A stretch of 64,000 nt of DNA from Lottia gigantea (GCF_000327385.1 NW_008709379.1:3177160-3241159), one strand, 5' to 3'; shown: positions 1 to 12,591, counted from the first letter of the stretch. Numbers and translations: made by a program. Notes: generated by a model not told the origin, from the sequence alone.

Positions 1-194
1 CCCACATACAATAAATATCTATAAGCACTACGTTATGCTCAAAACAAAACATTGGAACTGTACACGGTCATTTGGTAATGATTCACGACGTAAAGAAATT
101 GCAAAAAGGATATCAATTTTGAACTTATCAACAACGATGATGAGCTAAATATTGTTTAAGTAGCTGGTGTGAATGACTTTTAAACCTATATATA

Positions 195-305
195 CCAGAC
201 TCAGTCGCTTGTTCGCGAAGGTCAGGGATTCGATCCCGGTCCAGATCGAGATATAACTGTTTTTACCTGCCCTTCCCTGTCAGCGATGCAGGGCGGACGA
301 ACATT
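195..305 (+). repeat. tRNA-derived SINE, 5' head fragment
   Basis: The stretch has a tRNA-like B box (GGATTCGATCCC at 226-237), then CCAGATCGAGATA and CCCTGTCAGCGATGCAGGG. Read on the opposite strand, the fuller copy at 10780-10386 has the same order: a B box GGTTCAATCC, then TAGATCGAGATA, then CTGTCAGTGATGCAGG. This is therefore the head and first body segment of the same SINE, in + orientation; the rest of the body and the tail are not recognisable here. An open frame over 286-657 begins inside it and is not a gene. Confidence 0.6.
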
Positions 306-1789
306 GCCTGGGGTGGAGGATGACGGGAAGTACATGTTTGATACTCGCTTTATACAATTCAGAAGTAAAACGATCAAACTCAACAAATCACGAAATGAAC
401 AGATACGTCATTCAACTGAACAATATAACCAGGCCGACATTAATACAACAGTCGATTTTATTAGAAAAATGTTGATATTAAGAAAATCATTTAAAACAAT
501 AGTGCAGCAAATAAAATATTGTATATCGACGATCGAGAGTTACAAAAATATATGTATACTCAGAGCTAGTGCATTTCTTATTACAGTCCAGTTTTTAGTT
601 ACAACCCCTACTCACAAACAGGACTGTGGTTTCTCAAAATCAAGTAATGAGAATTAGTCGTAAGTTTGGGATATTACACTTCTGATAAAATTTGATAGTT
701 TGGCAAATGAGACCCAGCAAACTAGTTTGATAGCAATCAAATCATTGGAAATTGACATTGTGCTGTTGAAAACATACTCGACCCAAACTAACCATCGCTT
801 ACATGGTTTTACTGTGCAAAAACTGATAATCAACAAGCAGGCGTATAATCATTAACACATTGCTAAATTTGTTATCGAGCAAGTTTGGCTGAATATATTT
901 ATCTCTTCAAATAATATACTTGTTTTAAAATTATCTTCATTATGACGAGCATGACTTCAAAATAATACGCTACGTGAATCCTGTTATTTTCATCAGATGT
1001 TGATATTCCCATGGCAGTCATCCTACTTCTTAGATATGAGTTTTCCGTGTTGAAGTCTAAATTTACCTAATCTTATTACATGTTTTTTTCAGTCTAGCTG
1101 TAAACATTGATATTTATATTTATTGAAGTTATCTGTTGCTGACTAAAGTTGAAAGAAGTTGAAGTCATTAACATCAGACTGCTAGTCCGTTAGTATCTTC
1201 TAAATTCTATCAAAAAATATCAATAGAACGGGAAAACGGAACATTCGTGTCTGATAATACTGTTGTTAGTATCCAATTCAATTGGCGCCACGGAAGTTAA
1301 TTGATTACCTAAGTTAACTGAAATTTGCCCTCTATGTAACATGACTACCAGAATTTGATATATAGACAAATCATGTCCATATATGTATTTATATGATATT
1401 TACATTGTGTCGAATTGTAGCAATTCATGGCAATTCATCTTGATTTTGACGTATTATATAAACCAGTCTGATCGCGCCACGTTTGGTCGAATATTCTTCA
1501 TTTGATGATACCTTTGTCAACATTTTTTTCCTTTGTGCGTATTTGGACCGACAGGATACTTGTCTACATTAGTCAAGTCGAACATCTCATCCCCGATCAT
1601 CCTGCAAGAACAAGATCAAATGTCGCCTCTAACGCCTACCAATAATAAAGTGCGCATGTCTCAGTCCTAGTACCAGACTTCATCAGATTGTGGTATTTGA
1701 CATCACATAGCCCATGTTGCTATGACTGTAGTCTTATATCTGCGTTGTATACATACATTGATCTGAAGTCGACACTTCGACAACATACT
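306..1789. other. Intergenic, no supported feature
   Basis: AT-rich sequence. Open frames of 123 and 60 codons here have no recognisable domain, no bias towards a coding pattern and no splice context. I see no gene or repeat. Confidence 0.6.
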
Positions 1790-2758
1790 CTTGATCTATA
1801 GATGTTCACATGATAGAAAATGTGGAGCGTGTTGTTCGATAGATATTCACATGGTAGAAAATGTGGAGCGTCTTGTTCGATAGAAATTCACATGATAGAA
1901 AATGTGGAGCGTGTTGTTCGATAGATATTCACATGGTAGGAAATGTGGAACATCTTGATCGATAGATATTCATATAGTAGGAAATGTGGAGCATCTTGGA
2001 TCGATAGATATTTACATGGTAGTAAATGGGGAGCATCTTGGTCGATAGATATTCATATAGTAGGAAATGTGGAGCATCTTGATCAATAGATATTCACATG
2101 GTAGTAAATGTGGAGCGTCTTGATCGATAGATATTCATATAGTAGGAAATGTGGAGCATCTTGATCGATAGATATTCACATGGTAATAAATGTGGAGCGT
2201 CTTGATCGATAAATATTCATATAGTAGGAAATGTGGAACGTCTTGATCGATAGATATTCACATGGTAGTAAATGTGGAGCGTCTTGTTCGATAGATATCC
2301 ACATGGTAAGAAATGTGGAGCGTCTTGATCGATAGATATCCATATGGTAGGAAATGTGGAGCGTCTTGATCGATAGATACTCATATAGTAGGAAATGTGG
2401 AGCATCTTGGTCGATAGCTATTCATATGGTAGTAAATGTGGAGCGTCTTGATCGATAGATATTCACATGGTAGTAAATGTGGAGCGTCTTGATCGATAGA
2501 TATCCACCTAGTAGTAAATGTGGAGCGTCTCGATCGATAGATATCCACATGGTAGGAAATGTGGAGTGTCTTGATCGATCGATATCCACCTAGTATTAAA
2601 TGTGGAGCGTCTTGATCGATAGATATTCACATGGTAGGAAATGTGGAGCGTCTTGATCGATAGATATCCACCTAGTAGTAAATGTGGAGCGTCTTGATCG
2701 ATAGATATTCACATGGTAGTAAATATGGAGCGTCTTGATCAATAGATATTCACATGGT
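1790..2758. repeat. 41 bp minisatellite, about 23 copies
   Basis: The unit reads approximately GATAGATATTCACATGGTAG followed by TAAATGTGGAGCGTCTTGATC (41 bp). Two sub-types alternate irregularly: CACATGGTAGTAAATG and CATATAGTAGGAAATG, plus a CACCTAGTAGTAAATG variant towards the right end. Copies are mostly 85-95% alike by eye. Because 41 is not a multiple of 3, the minus strand reads through all three frames of the unit and gives spurious ORFs (2217-2405, 2596-2823) with IYRSRRSTF-type repeats. I do not call these genes. Confidence 0.95.
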
Positions 2759-3124
2759 TCAAGAGCAATTGGTCCAGAATACGTCGTATTAACTGTATTT
2801 AACGAAGCAGTTCCAGAAGACATGTGTATGTAAGACCGTGATTGAAAGGTTGACGTTTCTTTTCATGTTTTGATCTAGTGCCATCTTATTTCATAATGTT
2901 CTATTAACTATATTCTATAGTCACTAATTACTAAAACACGACTGAATGATATCACTGTCATGAAATATAAATGTAAGTCACTCGTTTAACTGAAATTACA
3001 CCAACACACAAGTCCATAAAATTATCGTTAATCAGAACTTAAAAAATGAAGTTTTAGATTTCAGGACGACATATGACCAGGGATTTAAATCTGTTTGAAT
3101 CGCTTATTGTGCAATAAATCAAGG

Positions 3125-3182
3125 AACCCCTCTAAATCGGCATTTCCATTGGTAGCCAAGGTAGTGCCGGTTTAGAGGGGTT
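3125..3182. repeat. Perfect-arm hairpin / short fold-back
   Basis: The left arm AACCCCTCTAAATCGGCA (3125-3142) is the reverse complement of the right arm TGCCGGTTTAGAGGGGTT (3165-3182), except for one position that would form a G-U pair in RNA. The 22 base loop is TTTCCATTGG then TAGCCAAGGTAG. It could be a tiny fold-back transposon remnant, a cruciform-forming site or a short RNA hairpin. No flanking duplication stands out. Confidence 0.8.
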
Positions 3183-6100
3183 TACTTCTTTTTCCTTGTT
3201 GGTCAGTGTAATGTCTTTTAGGATCTCTAACTGTCGAGGGATCCTTCACAAACTTGTAAAACAAGTTCTGTGTTTATTTTGTCATTCCGACCTGTTTCTG
3301 TGACAGGAGGAAACCAGGTTTAACTCAGACATCTGGATTAAAGGGCCAGCGTACAGGAAGTTCCATGTCTTATCTGACTCACTCTATTGATTGTTTGAGA
3401 CAGGCATTGTTAACCAGATCAGGGAACCGGAACATGATCAAAATCAAAATCGATCTGAAGACCAAATAATTCATATGATATTTACAGACGAAATGTGACT
3501 AATGAAGCGAGAAACCCATTGTAAATAAGCATATTACATTCTGACTCCCTGACTGGATATGTTTTTAAATAATTCAAAAACGAAATCCATTTGCTGCAAT
3601 TTGAGTACTTTTTCGAACTTTTGTACTTCTTACGTCCTTTCATGAAACTATGTGAAATAGGGGTAGCTTTTGAGCTTTAATATTTAAATATACTTTATTT
3701 AAAAAAACTTGCAATATCTTATCTCATCATTGTAAAGGTTGCAGATCCACGCTCAGTGACATAGAAATATTCAATATATGATCCAAGTCATGGTCTCATA
3801 CTTCCAGAAAGGAAAGAATTTTCTGACACTTTTAAATTGTTCATTCAACGAGAATTTATCATAAAAAATAGTAGGCTACTTTTTGCTAGATACCATACAC
3901 GGATGACACATTCTTATATAAATTACCTACTTGAAGACTTGAAGAAATACTGAACAGTTTAGTTCCTTGATGGAAAATGTGAATCCAAGAGCACAAGAAC
4001 ACTTTATTCCTGAGACATTCACATGCCGTCACTTTAATTAACCGATGTTAAAATGTACTAATAACACTACACCCAGTACGAGAACAAGATTACAAGTGCA
4101 ATATGAGTGATTATTGGCGATATGGGTCTGTTTCCATCCTAATCAAATCCGATGATAAAAACGCAAGACGCAGTGATTGATTATCTATGAAAAACAAAAT
4201 CTATCTCAATACAGGCATAAGTTCATCCAACGACAAATCTTTCATATATATTACATCAATAGATGATATAAGTATAACTCTCGCAACTCGACCATAAGCA
4301 TAATAATATTCTAGATTTTGATTTGGTCGATGCAACTAAGACGACAAATAGAGAAAATCGGAACAGGTACCCTAAGAGTGCATACCAAGGACCACGGAGT
4401 CATCTGAAGAGTATTAGATCAATATTGATATATTGTGACTTATGACCAGAAAAGTATATTATCCCGAGATAATAAGTCTATAAACGTATACCACAGTATC
4501 TAATTGATTGACTTTTATCATAGTTGATCTGAATAAACGACACATTGATAGATAGTTAAATTACTTCCTACCACAGACAGCAAATTATCTTTGCCATCCG
4601 AATTATTAGTCCATTAATATTATCTCCGGTAGCTGAATGGTTATTAAAAGGTTGGCAATTTAGTCTTTCTTCTGTTTATATTTTGATTTCCGAGGTTCAA
4701 ATTCAAATCATTCATCGTTTTAGTTTTTTTCTAGTGCAGCAATCCAGATGAACAATTGGCCATTAAGAGAGCTTGCCTTTATTTTTGTTTGGTTAAGATT
4801 TCAAGAAGATTCGACATTATTTGTGGTTTCAAGTTTGAGACACAGTATTGAATTATTAAAAAATTAAGTGTTAAAGGTGAAGGTGAGAGGGTCATGCAAA
4901 TATGATTATCCTTCTGAACAAACAACTTCGTATCTGTGAATGAGTTTCCAATCTCACTCCATATGCATTTTGGAGAGTCTACATTCTACATATCAATTTT
5001 TATATTTCCAACAAATCTCTCTTCCTATGACCTTGGTCTATAGAAGTGTATATTCTCTAACATCCAATAGCGAGAAGAGACCAATATGGAAATCCTAGAC
5101 CAAGAAAGTCAACACCACAACACTAGACATAGCAGGAGGCTAATGTAAATTGGCATGTTTATCTGTTCTAGGTAGACAATTAGTAATATTTTCAGTCCAT
5201 TTTGCTGGGTTAGGAAATTACTCTTATTTCTATGTAAATAGCAGGATTGTGCTTAGAATAATCTTATCACTTATCAAAATATGTTGATGCATTTTCATTT
5301 CTTTTTTATATTTACTATACAATGTACAAATATTGTAACATTCTAAGCGATGAATAGTTTGCAAAATATAACAATTGATACAATAAATATTGTTATTAAA
5401 CGAACACTTGATGAACGAATAATTTAATGAATAAATATGTTGCAAAATGTAACAATTGACGCAAGGAATATTTTGCAAAAATAAAACAAATTACGAAAGA
5501 ATATCTGGTAACAAAAGCTGTATGAATATTTTGTAAGTTGTTACAAATGCAGGGATGATCATATTATATGTAAAGTAACACTGTAGATATAGATCCACTG
5601 TAAATATAAATACGCCGTTATGTCACTGGCAGATTTTGGACTTGTTGGGCCGTAGGCAAACGACGGTAGAGGGCCTAATTTCTTATTTTAGGAAGGGGCA
5701 TGGTGTGATTACAATTTTATGGCAGGAAGTTTACGATCTTTTTTTTTCAAGAACAGATCAATCAGCTCATCAATCAATCAGATCAATCGTATGCACGATA
5801 TCGACATCACCATTAAGCTCAGACAATTTAGTCGATTCTCACACACCACGCTCCTAGTAGTACAATTTTCGATGGACCTGCGGAAATTTATTAACTGTTT
5901 GAAAATTTTTACTGTTACAAAATGTTTCAAGGGCCGAATTTTCCATGGTCCAAAAGGCACCTGCCTTGTTTGCCTGTAGTTTAATCCGAATCTGCATGCG
6001 TTACGTATATGTTGCAAGTAATGCAACATTCTCTTCAATGTTATTTTACTATAAGAAAAGAGCTAAGCTACCATCAATAAAATTTAAATAATAGTTTTGA

Positions 6101-6593
6101 CACGTGAAAACATTTCTGGCTAAGTTCAGACCTTACTGTATGGTTTGACTTTTAAGTAGAGCTTACAGAAGAAAACATCGTGTTTTAATCAGTGTCTGGC
6201 GACTTTATTTTAAACCGATTGTCTTTATGATAAATTGCGCAATAGTAAGTGGAATAATCAAACACTTAAAGTCATTGAACAACCTAGAAAGAAAACAATA
6301 CAAGATTGAGATTATCACCACAGTCACAATCTACACCTATCAAACGTAGATAATGAAAATACCACATTTAGAATATAAGACATGTGGAATTTCAGAATGA
6401 CACTTCGAACAATGACATCAGATGTTCCGGAAGTGCAGCTTAAATTCAATAAAGTCTTTAGTTTTTGACTCAAGAGCTGATAGCCTGAAGACTTTATTTC
6501 AGAATAATTGTGTCCACTAGCAGAGTGATGTGCGATACATAAACCAAAACAATACAAGCTTTTTGAACTTCGAAAAGGATGACGAGTTCATCA

Positions 6594-6622
6594 TTCATTT
6601 CATTTCATTTCATTTCATTTCT
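6594..6622. repeat. (CATTT)n microsatellite, possible SINE tail
   Basis: About five repeats of CATTT preceded by TCATTCATTT. The near-complete SINE at 10.4-10.8 kb ends in the same CATTCATTTCATTTC, so this tract may be the tail of a decayed copy in + orientation. The body upstream is not recognisable. Confidence 0.6.
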
Positions 6623-7821
6623 TAAAACACGAAATTCAACCTTCCACGACTTTTCCAGAAATCTCGTTGAAAGCTTTCCAATATGTCGAATGAAAGCGTG
6701 ACCAATCCTTAATGTCTCCTAAAAAATTCATTATATGATGACCATGAAAATTTTGAGCTAGTTAAATTGAAAGTAGACGACTACCGGTTATACTCATCCG
6801 TTAGAGTTTGGCGGTTCACTAAACGACTAATTTTAGAATTATCCTTCCGCCTTTAAGTCTCTTATCATCTCACCAAATCTGAAAGATAATGCAATTTCAG
6901 ACATCAAATTCCAAATCTAGACCATATTTTACCCCAAAATAGGCATGCAAAAACCCCAAAGGGAGAGAGAAAGAAGATTTCTAAAAATAGCCCGGATTAT
7001 AAGATGTCTAAAAATAGCCTGGACTATTACAATCATTTGCATGAAATGTTTTAGTGGAGTGAGTCCACATTTCATGGAAAACACCTGGGTCTTGTCTCTG
7101 AAATCGGTGAATGCTATCTTACTGAGCAGAAAGCATTTACTCCTCCGGAGTAGCAGTTATGAGTTTTTATTGATTTTCTCAGCTCTGATTTCTGGATTGC
7201 GACATGCATGATCCATTTATACACGCAATACACTTTATATTCATCATCATATCAATCAATAAAATTAACTTCAACCTTATTCGTACCCCCAACCTTCCAC
7301 TCGAAGAGAAATACCTTTCGGTCTGCTTTAAATCGATTTTTTTGTTCGTAAAAATATCACACTGTTCATAAAAAATGTTCGAATGTCTGTTGTCGAGGGG
7401 GTGATGGGGATTAAAGCACCACACCAAGGGTTCAAATCATAAAGATTCATTACATTATAACAAAAACCCGAAAGTACAAAATGAAATAGTTACAAACAAG
7501 TCAGAAAATAAAAGAAGAACTTTATCACTATAAAAGATATATCAAATGACAATACTTATAATACATAAAAGCTTACAAACTGTATGAAATATAAAGTATA
7601 AACATACAATAAATACCGGCGACTGGCAACACAAAACCAACTCTATGCCATTCTAAATTAATGAATATGCTAATTGAAATAATAGATTGAGCATGAATGA
7701 AATAAGTACAAATAAAGCTTACCCTAATTGGGGTTTAACTATAACCTGTGTCCAGGTGAAATGCCTTACCGCAAAAGGGTTATAGGAATCCGTAATAAAA
7801 TATATGTGAATGTAAGTGGAT

Positions 7822-8031
7822 GACTATGTCATGTTTTCACCCCATGGGGGGTGTGGGACTATGGTGTCAGGGGTGTTGCCATCTGGTGTAGGAGAAGAAT
7901 TTATTTTGAATTTAGAGAGCACCTCACATCGCTGGAAATTTGGATGAAACAAATTTTGGGGGTGTGAAAGGTCCAGGTGATTGCTTCAGGGGTGTGAAGG
8001 CTGAAAAAGGTTGGGAACCACTGGACTATGT
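7822..8031. mobile_element. hAT-type MITE with 8 bp target-site duplication
   Basis: The right end reads AAAAAGGTTGGGAACCACTG (ending 8023). Its reverse complement CAGTGGTTCCCAACC is the classic terminal sequence of hAT (Charlie-like) transposons. It is followed at once by GACTATGT (8024-8031), and an identical GACTATGT lies at 7822-7829, giving a perfect 8 bp duplication, the length known for hAT. The element between them (7830-8023, 194 bp) starts CATGTTTTCACCCC, a weak match to the right terminus. It has no coding capacity. The intact duplication argues for the element borders even though the left terminus has decayed. Confidence 0.8.
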
Positions 8032-9560
8032 AATAGAGTTATAAATGTAAGAATTATGAATAAATTGGTTGCAGAACTATATAATAAACATGAAACTATT
8101 CCTTAATTAAAAATGGTAACCAGTACAAACAAATATATAAAATATATGAATAAAACATAGATACTTTAATTTAAACCATGTGCATAGCATAATAAACCAT
8201 CCTACATATACAAAATACTAAGGTAAAACTCAGAGGGTCATTACAAAAGCTCAGAAAGGACATTGCTTTCGGGGCTGTGAGGAGGGGGGGGGGGGGCTTT
8301 TATTACAATTAAAACCAATTTAATTACACTCTTCAACAAGTCGATAAAAGGGAAATTGCAATAGTAACTGATGGACAACGAAGAGTAAACTATTTCTGAA
8401 ACGTTTCGTACAAGCCTGATGCAATGTCGTTGCGTGAAAATATGTTAATCTTTTTGATACTTCTTATCAAGGGACTATTTGTTTTGCACACTTTGGACGT
8501 TTCGCCGTAATTTCCTTATTTTAAAAACGCAGTAAATTATGTAATTATATCGAAATTGATACCTTTCGGTTCTTATTACTATAACTAGGTTCTGATTACA
8601 ACCTGTACTGTCTATAGGAATAATAGAACTGATAGAACTTCACCACACGTTGGCCTTCAATGTTATATAAATGATATTTATACGGCATGAGTGACCATAT
8701 ATCTGTGACCATATATATTATAATCATCTATCACAAGAAGACAATTGCGTCAAAATCTTGAAAATTGCAATCTATTGCGTGACCAGTTCCCTTGCCACAA
8801 AGCTTTCAGGACAGTTACATACATCGGAAATTAAATAATCGTAGGATATGACTCTTGTCGTCACTGTCAGTGATGCATGTAATGATTATGACAAAAGATG
8901 ATGAGTACTAAAGGCTTATTAGACGACTTCATAACCCACATATTTTGTATCACGTCATACAGTGGTGGAAGGGTTGAGGTTAACAGCACTTAATGAATTT
9001 TTGGGGGTGGGAAGGTGGGAGAGGCGTAGCAACGTCATAAAAAAAGATCTAATAGCTTCAAATGTATACGAAAGATATACTTTATTTCGGGTAATTGTTG
9101 TGTCGTATTCTTTGGTTAACATCGTTACAGTTAAAATAAAATCGTAGTCCTTTATTACTTGGTAAAAAGGAATTGTGTCATGATCACAACTTTAGTAATC
9201 TACACTAAGCAGCAGAGTCAATGACCGTTCTTTGGACTAATGTTTCAGCTCTGATACTTCCAGTTTCAACTCATTATTAATGGATTCTTTTGAAGTATTG
9301 TTCTGAGATTACCATTATTATTTTTAATTTCATTGGTCCAATGAACTGTCTGGCTCCCGTTTATGAAAAATGTTAAAAATGCTTATTTCGAAACAAAACA
9401 AAAATAATTTTCTAAGGCCATTGGTTGAATGCGACATTAAATCCAATTCCGTGATACTCTAGGGCCAGTGGCTGATCGCAAGGTCTCAAAATATTTTGAT
9501 CAGTGAGTTGATTATAATCATTAGGTTATATCACCCCGCAATTTTCCGGTGTTGTATTGG
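8032..9560. other. Intergenic, no supported gene
   Basis: Contains a run of 14 G within a G-rich tract near 8281-8297. The open frame at 8962-9147 has no recognisable features. The right end abuts the inferred promoter of the GPCR gene. Confidence 0.5.
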
Positions 9561-9706
9561 CTGGCTACATAAATACAGTCACCAATAGCACTACCAGTAG
9601 AAATACTCTGTGGTTGTATTATTGATTGTTGAGATACAATCATGACGATCAAGATGATTTGGAGTTGAGGTGTGGAAACATTACACAAGATAAGACTTAA
9701 TCATAG
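9561..9706 (+). promoter_or_regulatory. Candidate promoter and 5' UTR exon of the 12.6 kb GPCR
   Basis: A TATA-like CATAAATA lies near 9570. The transcript then runs to a donor, ATCATAG|GTAAGACG, with the last exon base at 9706. The GPCR coding exon has a strong acceptor at 12590-12591 with no in-frame coding before its ATG, so it needs an upstream non-coding exon. This is the best candidate in the upstream 3 kb. A short open frame (ATGACGATC to TGA, 8 codons) lies in this leader. The link to the GPCR is inference. Confidence 0.35.
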
Positions 9707-10385
9707 GTAAGACGTTATTTTCTGAATGTCTATGTTTTCTCACTTGATCTTGTTATCTTTGAAAATTAATTTTATCCTAAATGACTTTTATTTGATGAAA
9801 AAGTGCGATAAACCCTTATACTCTTACAAGTAAATGTTGAATTTCAGAACTTTTACTAAAGACGAATGAAAATATGTGACTGAAATGTGTTCTAGACAAT
9901 TTGTGATTTCAATATTTTGATATATTTTGATAAGAAAAAAAAATACTGTGCACTTCTGAGTACTTGTATAACCTGTAGTTGTCCGCATTTTGTTTAAACA
10001 ATTTTAGGAACACTTTTTGTCTTTCCTGCAACTACGTAGATTGATACATGTTTCAAATAAACTATATTTGGTATTTGGGAGTCTCCAGAGCGGACGTCGT
10101 ATTCACAAATATAGTGAAAATCAGTTGGTCATCGGGTATCACCAGTTCTAGACTAATTATTAAATTAAAAAAAAAATTTCGAACTGCTGTCTTGCATACA
10201 TAAATTTCTCGAACTGTTGTTTTACATACTTAACTCCAGTCTGATTTCAAAAGCAAAAAAGAAAAAATATGATTATGAGGAATCTTAGAAATTATAAAAG
10301 GTAAGATATCAATATCAATTTCTGTCGTAAAGATATATGAAGTGTTCTCTCTCGTCTTGTTTATTTGCTTGCTGTAAACTTGATA

Positions 10386-10780
10386 GAAATGAAATGAATG
10401 GAGTTTAACGTCCTAATTTTCTGTGGGATAATGGGATAATGAATGAATGATAGTGGGATAATGAAGACGGACAACGCCATGCAGGGTGCAGTGAGGGAAA
10501 TTTTGCCAGGACAGCAGCATTAGCCTGCCCTTTTCGATTTCCAAATGTCGATTGATATTAAACTTGCACAGCCTGTAGCAATAGCATACGGGGCCTCGGT
10601 TTATTGTCCCATCCGAACGACTAGACGCTTTTTCCATGTCAGCCCCTCTTACCTGCATCACTGACAGGGGGGAAACTGGGTTGAAAAATCCGAAGGTATT
10701 ATCTCGATCTATGCAGGGATTGAACCCTGGACCTTCAAGTTAGCGAGTAAGCGTCTAACTCACTGAGCCACCGCGACTCT
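10386..10780 (-). mobile_element. tRNA-derived SINE, near-complete copy
   Basis: Read on the minus strand, it starts GAGTCGCGGTGGCTCAGTGA (A-box-like, about 10779 downward). A B box GGTTCAATCC follows near 10730, then TAGATCGAGATAATACC. The body is unrelated to tRNA and includes CTGTCAGTGATGCAGG and GGGACAATAAACCGAGGCC. The end is GGACGTTAAACTCCATTCATTTCATTTC-like (10413-10386). This order of tRNA-like head, body and CATTT-type tail is that of a polymerase III SINE. The open frame at 10413-10661 lies inside and is not a gene. Fragments of the same family lie near 195-305 and 21494-21560, with a possible tail at 6594. Confidence 0.75.
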
Positions 10781-11246
10781 GTAAACTTGAGTGTGTTTAT
10801 ATAACTTGACTTCGTAGTTTGTGTAGGAAATATCGCTTGAAAGTGGACGGAATTCTACTACTGAACGAAATCAGACGGTTTACCCTACGAAGAGCTGCAT
10901 TTTTTGAGACCTGATAGTCGGGCATCTTGTTTTTGGCCAATCAAATTAATACACTTCCAGTGAGTAGTTTTTTGCCAATTAGTTCAGTCAACCACGCCAT
11001 TACACGTATATATTTTTCCGTTGCCATTTTCACGTTGTATGGTTGAGAGTGTTTTGTGTCATAATTCATAAAACCATTGTATAAAGCCATATATTTTCAA
11101 CATTAGTGTTTTGTATTCAGCATCTTCACCCAACTGTGGGTAATTATATAGATAATTATATCTGTCCGACTTATATACAGTCAGAGACGTAACATTGCCA
11201 TGAATCACAACAAGCCACTTAAATTCGGGGACATTTTGTATCCCTA

Positions 11247-11610
11247 CTAAAGATTTAACTGGACTATTTCAGTCTGTATTCCCAACCAAAGATTTAACTG
11301 GACTATATCAGACTGTATTCCCAACCAAAGATTTAACTGGACTATTTCAGTCTGTATTCCCAACCAAAGATTTAACTGGACTATATCAGACTGTATTCCC
11401 AACCAAAGATTTAACTGGACTATTTCAGTCTGTATTCCCAACCAAAGATTTAACTGGACTATATCAGACTGTATTCCCAACCAAAGATTTAACTGGACTA
11501 TTTCAGTCTGTATTCCCAACCAAAGATTTAACTGGACTATTTCAGTCTGTATTCCCAACCAAAGATTTAACTGGACTATATCAGACTGTATTCCTACCAA
11601 AGATATAACT
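11247..11610. repeat. 39 bp minisatellite, 9 copies, two alternating sub-types
   Basis: The unit is AAAGATTTAACTGGACTATT then TCAGTCTGTATTCCCAACC (39 bp). Copies carry either TATTTCAGTCTG (A) or TATATCAGACTG (B), in the order A B A B A B A A B, so the array has largely grown as a 78 bp dimer. As 39 is 13 codons, the minus strand stays open for 117 codons as a 13-residue repeat (LGIQTEIVQLNLW alternating with LGIQSDIVQLNLW). There is no start context, signal or flanking coding sequence, so I read this as a repeat and not a protein gene. Degraded units continue to about 11670. Confidence 0.95.
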
Positions 11611-12591
11611 GGACTTTGTCAATCTGTATCTTTACTGGCTTTAAGACTGGACTATTTCAATGTATATGCCTAGATTATGTCAATATATTTCACTTGTCTA
11701 CAAATCACAGTCAAAATTCAGAATAACAGAGTTTCCAATCTGATATAAAAGCCTTTCAATCGCAATCTAAATTGCACTTGTAAAATAAATTAGATCATTT
11801 GTCGACAGACTTATTTACATATTTATTAGGAAATCTTCCCACTTCATTCATAACATCGAATCGAGGTCTAATTGATGAAGCGAAAAAATCTATTTCTTTT
11901 TTAACAGATTTTTTATTATTTTTAGAAAGAAATGAGAAGCCCTCTATTTGAATAATAGTTCGTTCTGTGATAACAGGCTATGTGTATCAAGACCCAAGAA
12001 AATTGTTTCTTAAAATAAACTTTAATAATAACGTTTAACTCTAATCTTGTTTAGCCAATGTTATAATTAACGGCGGTAACCATAAAGAGCTAATGGTGCT
12101 ATTTGTTGGCAGTGTGATTGTTTACAATCCTTCAGAACTCTACACAATCAGAACAGTTTCAATACATGTACACTTATATAGAGACAAAATACACATTACT
12201 AGCTTTATGTATTAGCCCTGTGGTATAAGGTATTCTGAGAGAGTGATCGTAGTCTATTTCGCAAGACACCACTTAAAATACCTAATACTACTTGCATAAT
12301 GCCCTTTGGATAATAATGAAATGAATGATGACTCTCGTATATTCAAAATGATTGCCTCGGAAAATTGCTTGTACTTCATAAAACATAGAATTCATACGAG
12401 CGTATATGAATTTCAATATTGTAAAAATAAAAGGCCTGTCTGAAATGAATTAAGTCGAGGTATTGTTGTTTTTCAGAACCAAATTTATACAGGATTTGTT
12501 TTTTGTGAGACAAAATCCTACCCAGAAGCTTGGGGATCTCCACGACTGCGATTTGACATGAAAAGTATCTTAATTTTTCTCTTCATTTCAG

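Larger units (their letters stand above)
2759..7821. other. Intergenic, AT-rich, no gene seen
   Basis: Contains the fold-back at 3125-3182 (listed separately). A weak SINE body remnant lies near 3290-3340, where GTGACAGGAGGAAACCAGG resembles the 10.65 kb copy. A degraded tRNA-like B box (GGTTCAAATTC) lies near 4690, and a (CATTT)n tract at 6594-6622. Several open frames under 90 codons, such as 5719-5979 and 6945-7211, overlap on opposite strands and show no domain or splice structure, so I treat them as chance. Confidence 0.55.
9707..12591 (+). other. Inferred 5' UTR intron of the GPCR gene
   Basis: The proposed intron runs from GTAAGACG (9707) to the acceptor CTCTTCATTTCAG (ending 12591). 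It would contain the SINE copy at 10386-10780 and the 39 bp array at 11247-11610. The acceptor side is well supported by its pyrimidine tract. The donor side is one of several possibilities. Confidence 0.35.

Noticed and set aside
286-657. 123-codon open frame on +
   Set aside because: Starts inside a SINE fragment, no domain, no splice sites and no coding-like pattern.
2217-2823. Repetitive minus-strand ORFs (IYRSRRSTF repeats)
   Set aside because: Frame-walking products of the 41 bp minisatellite.
10413-10661. 82-codon minus-strand ORF
   Set aside because: Lies within the SINE body.
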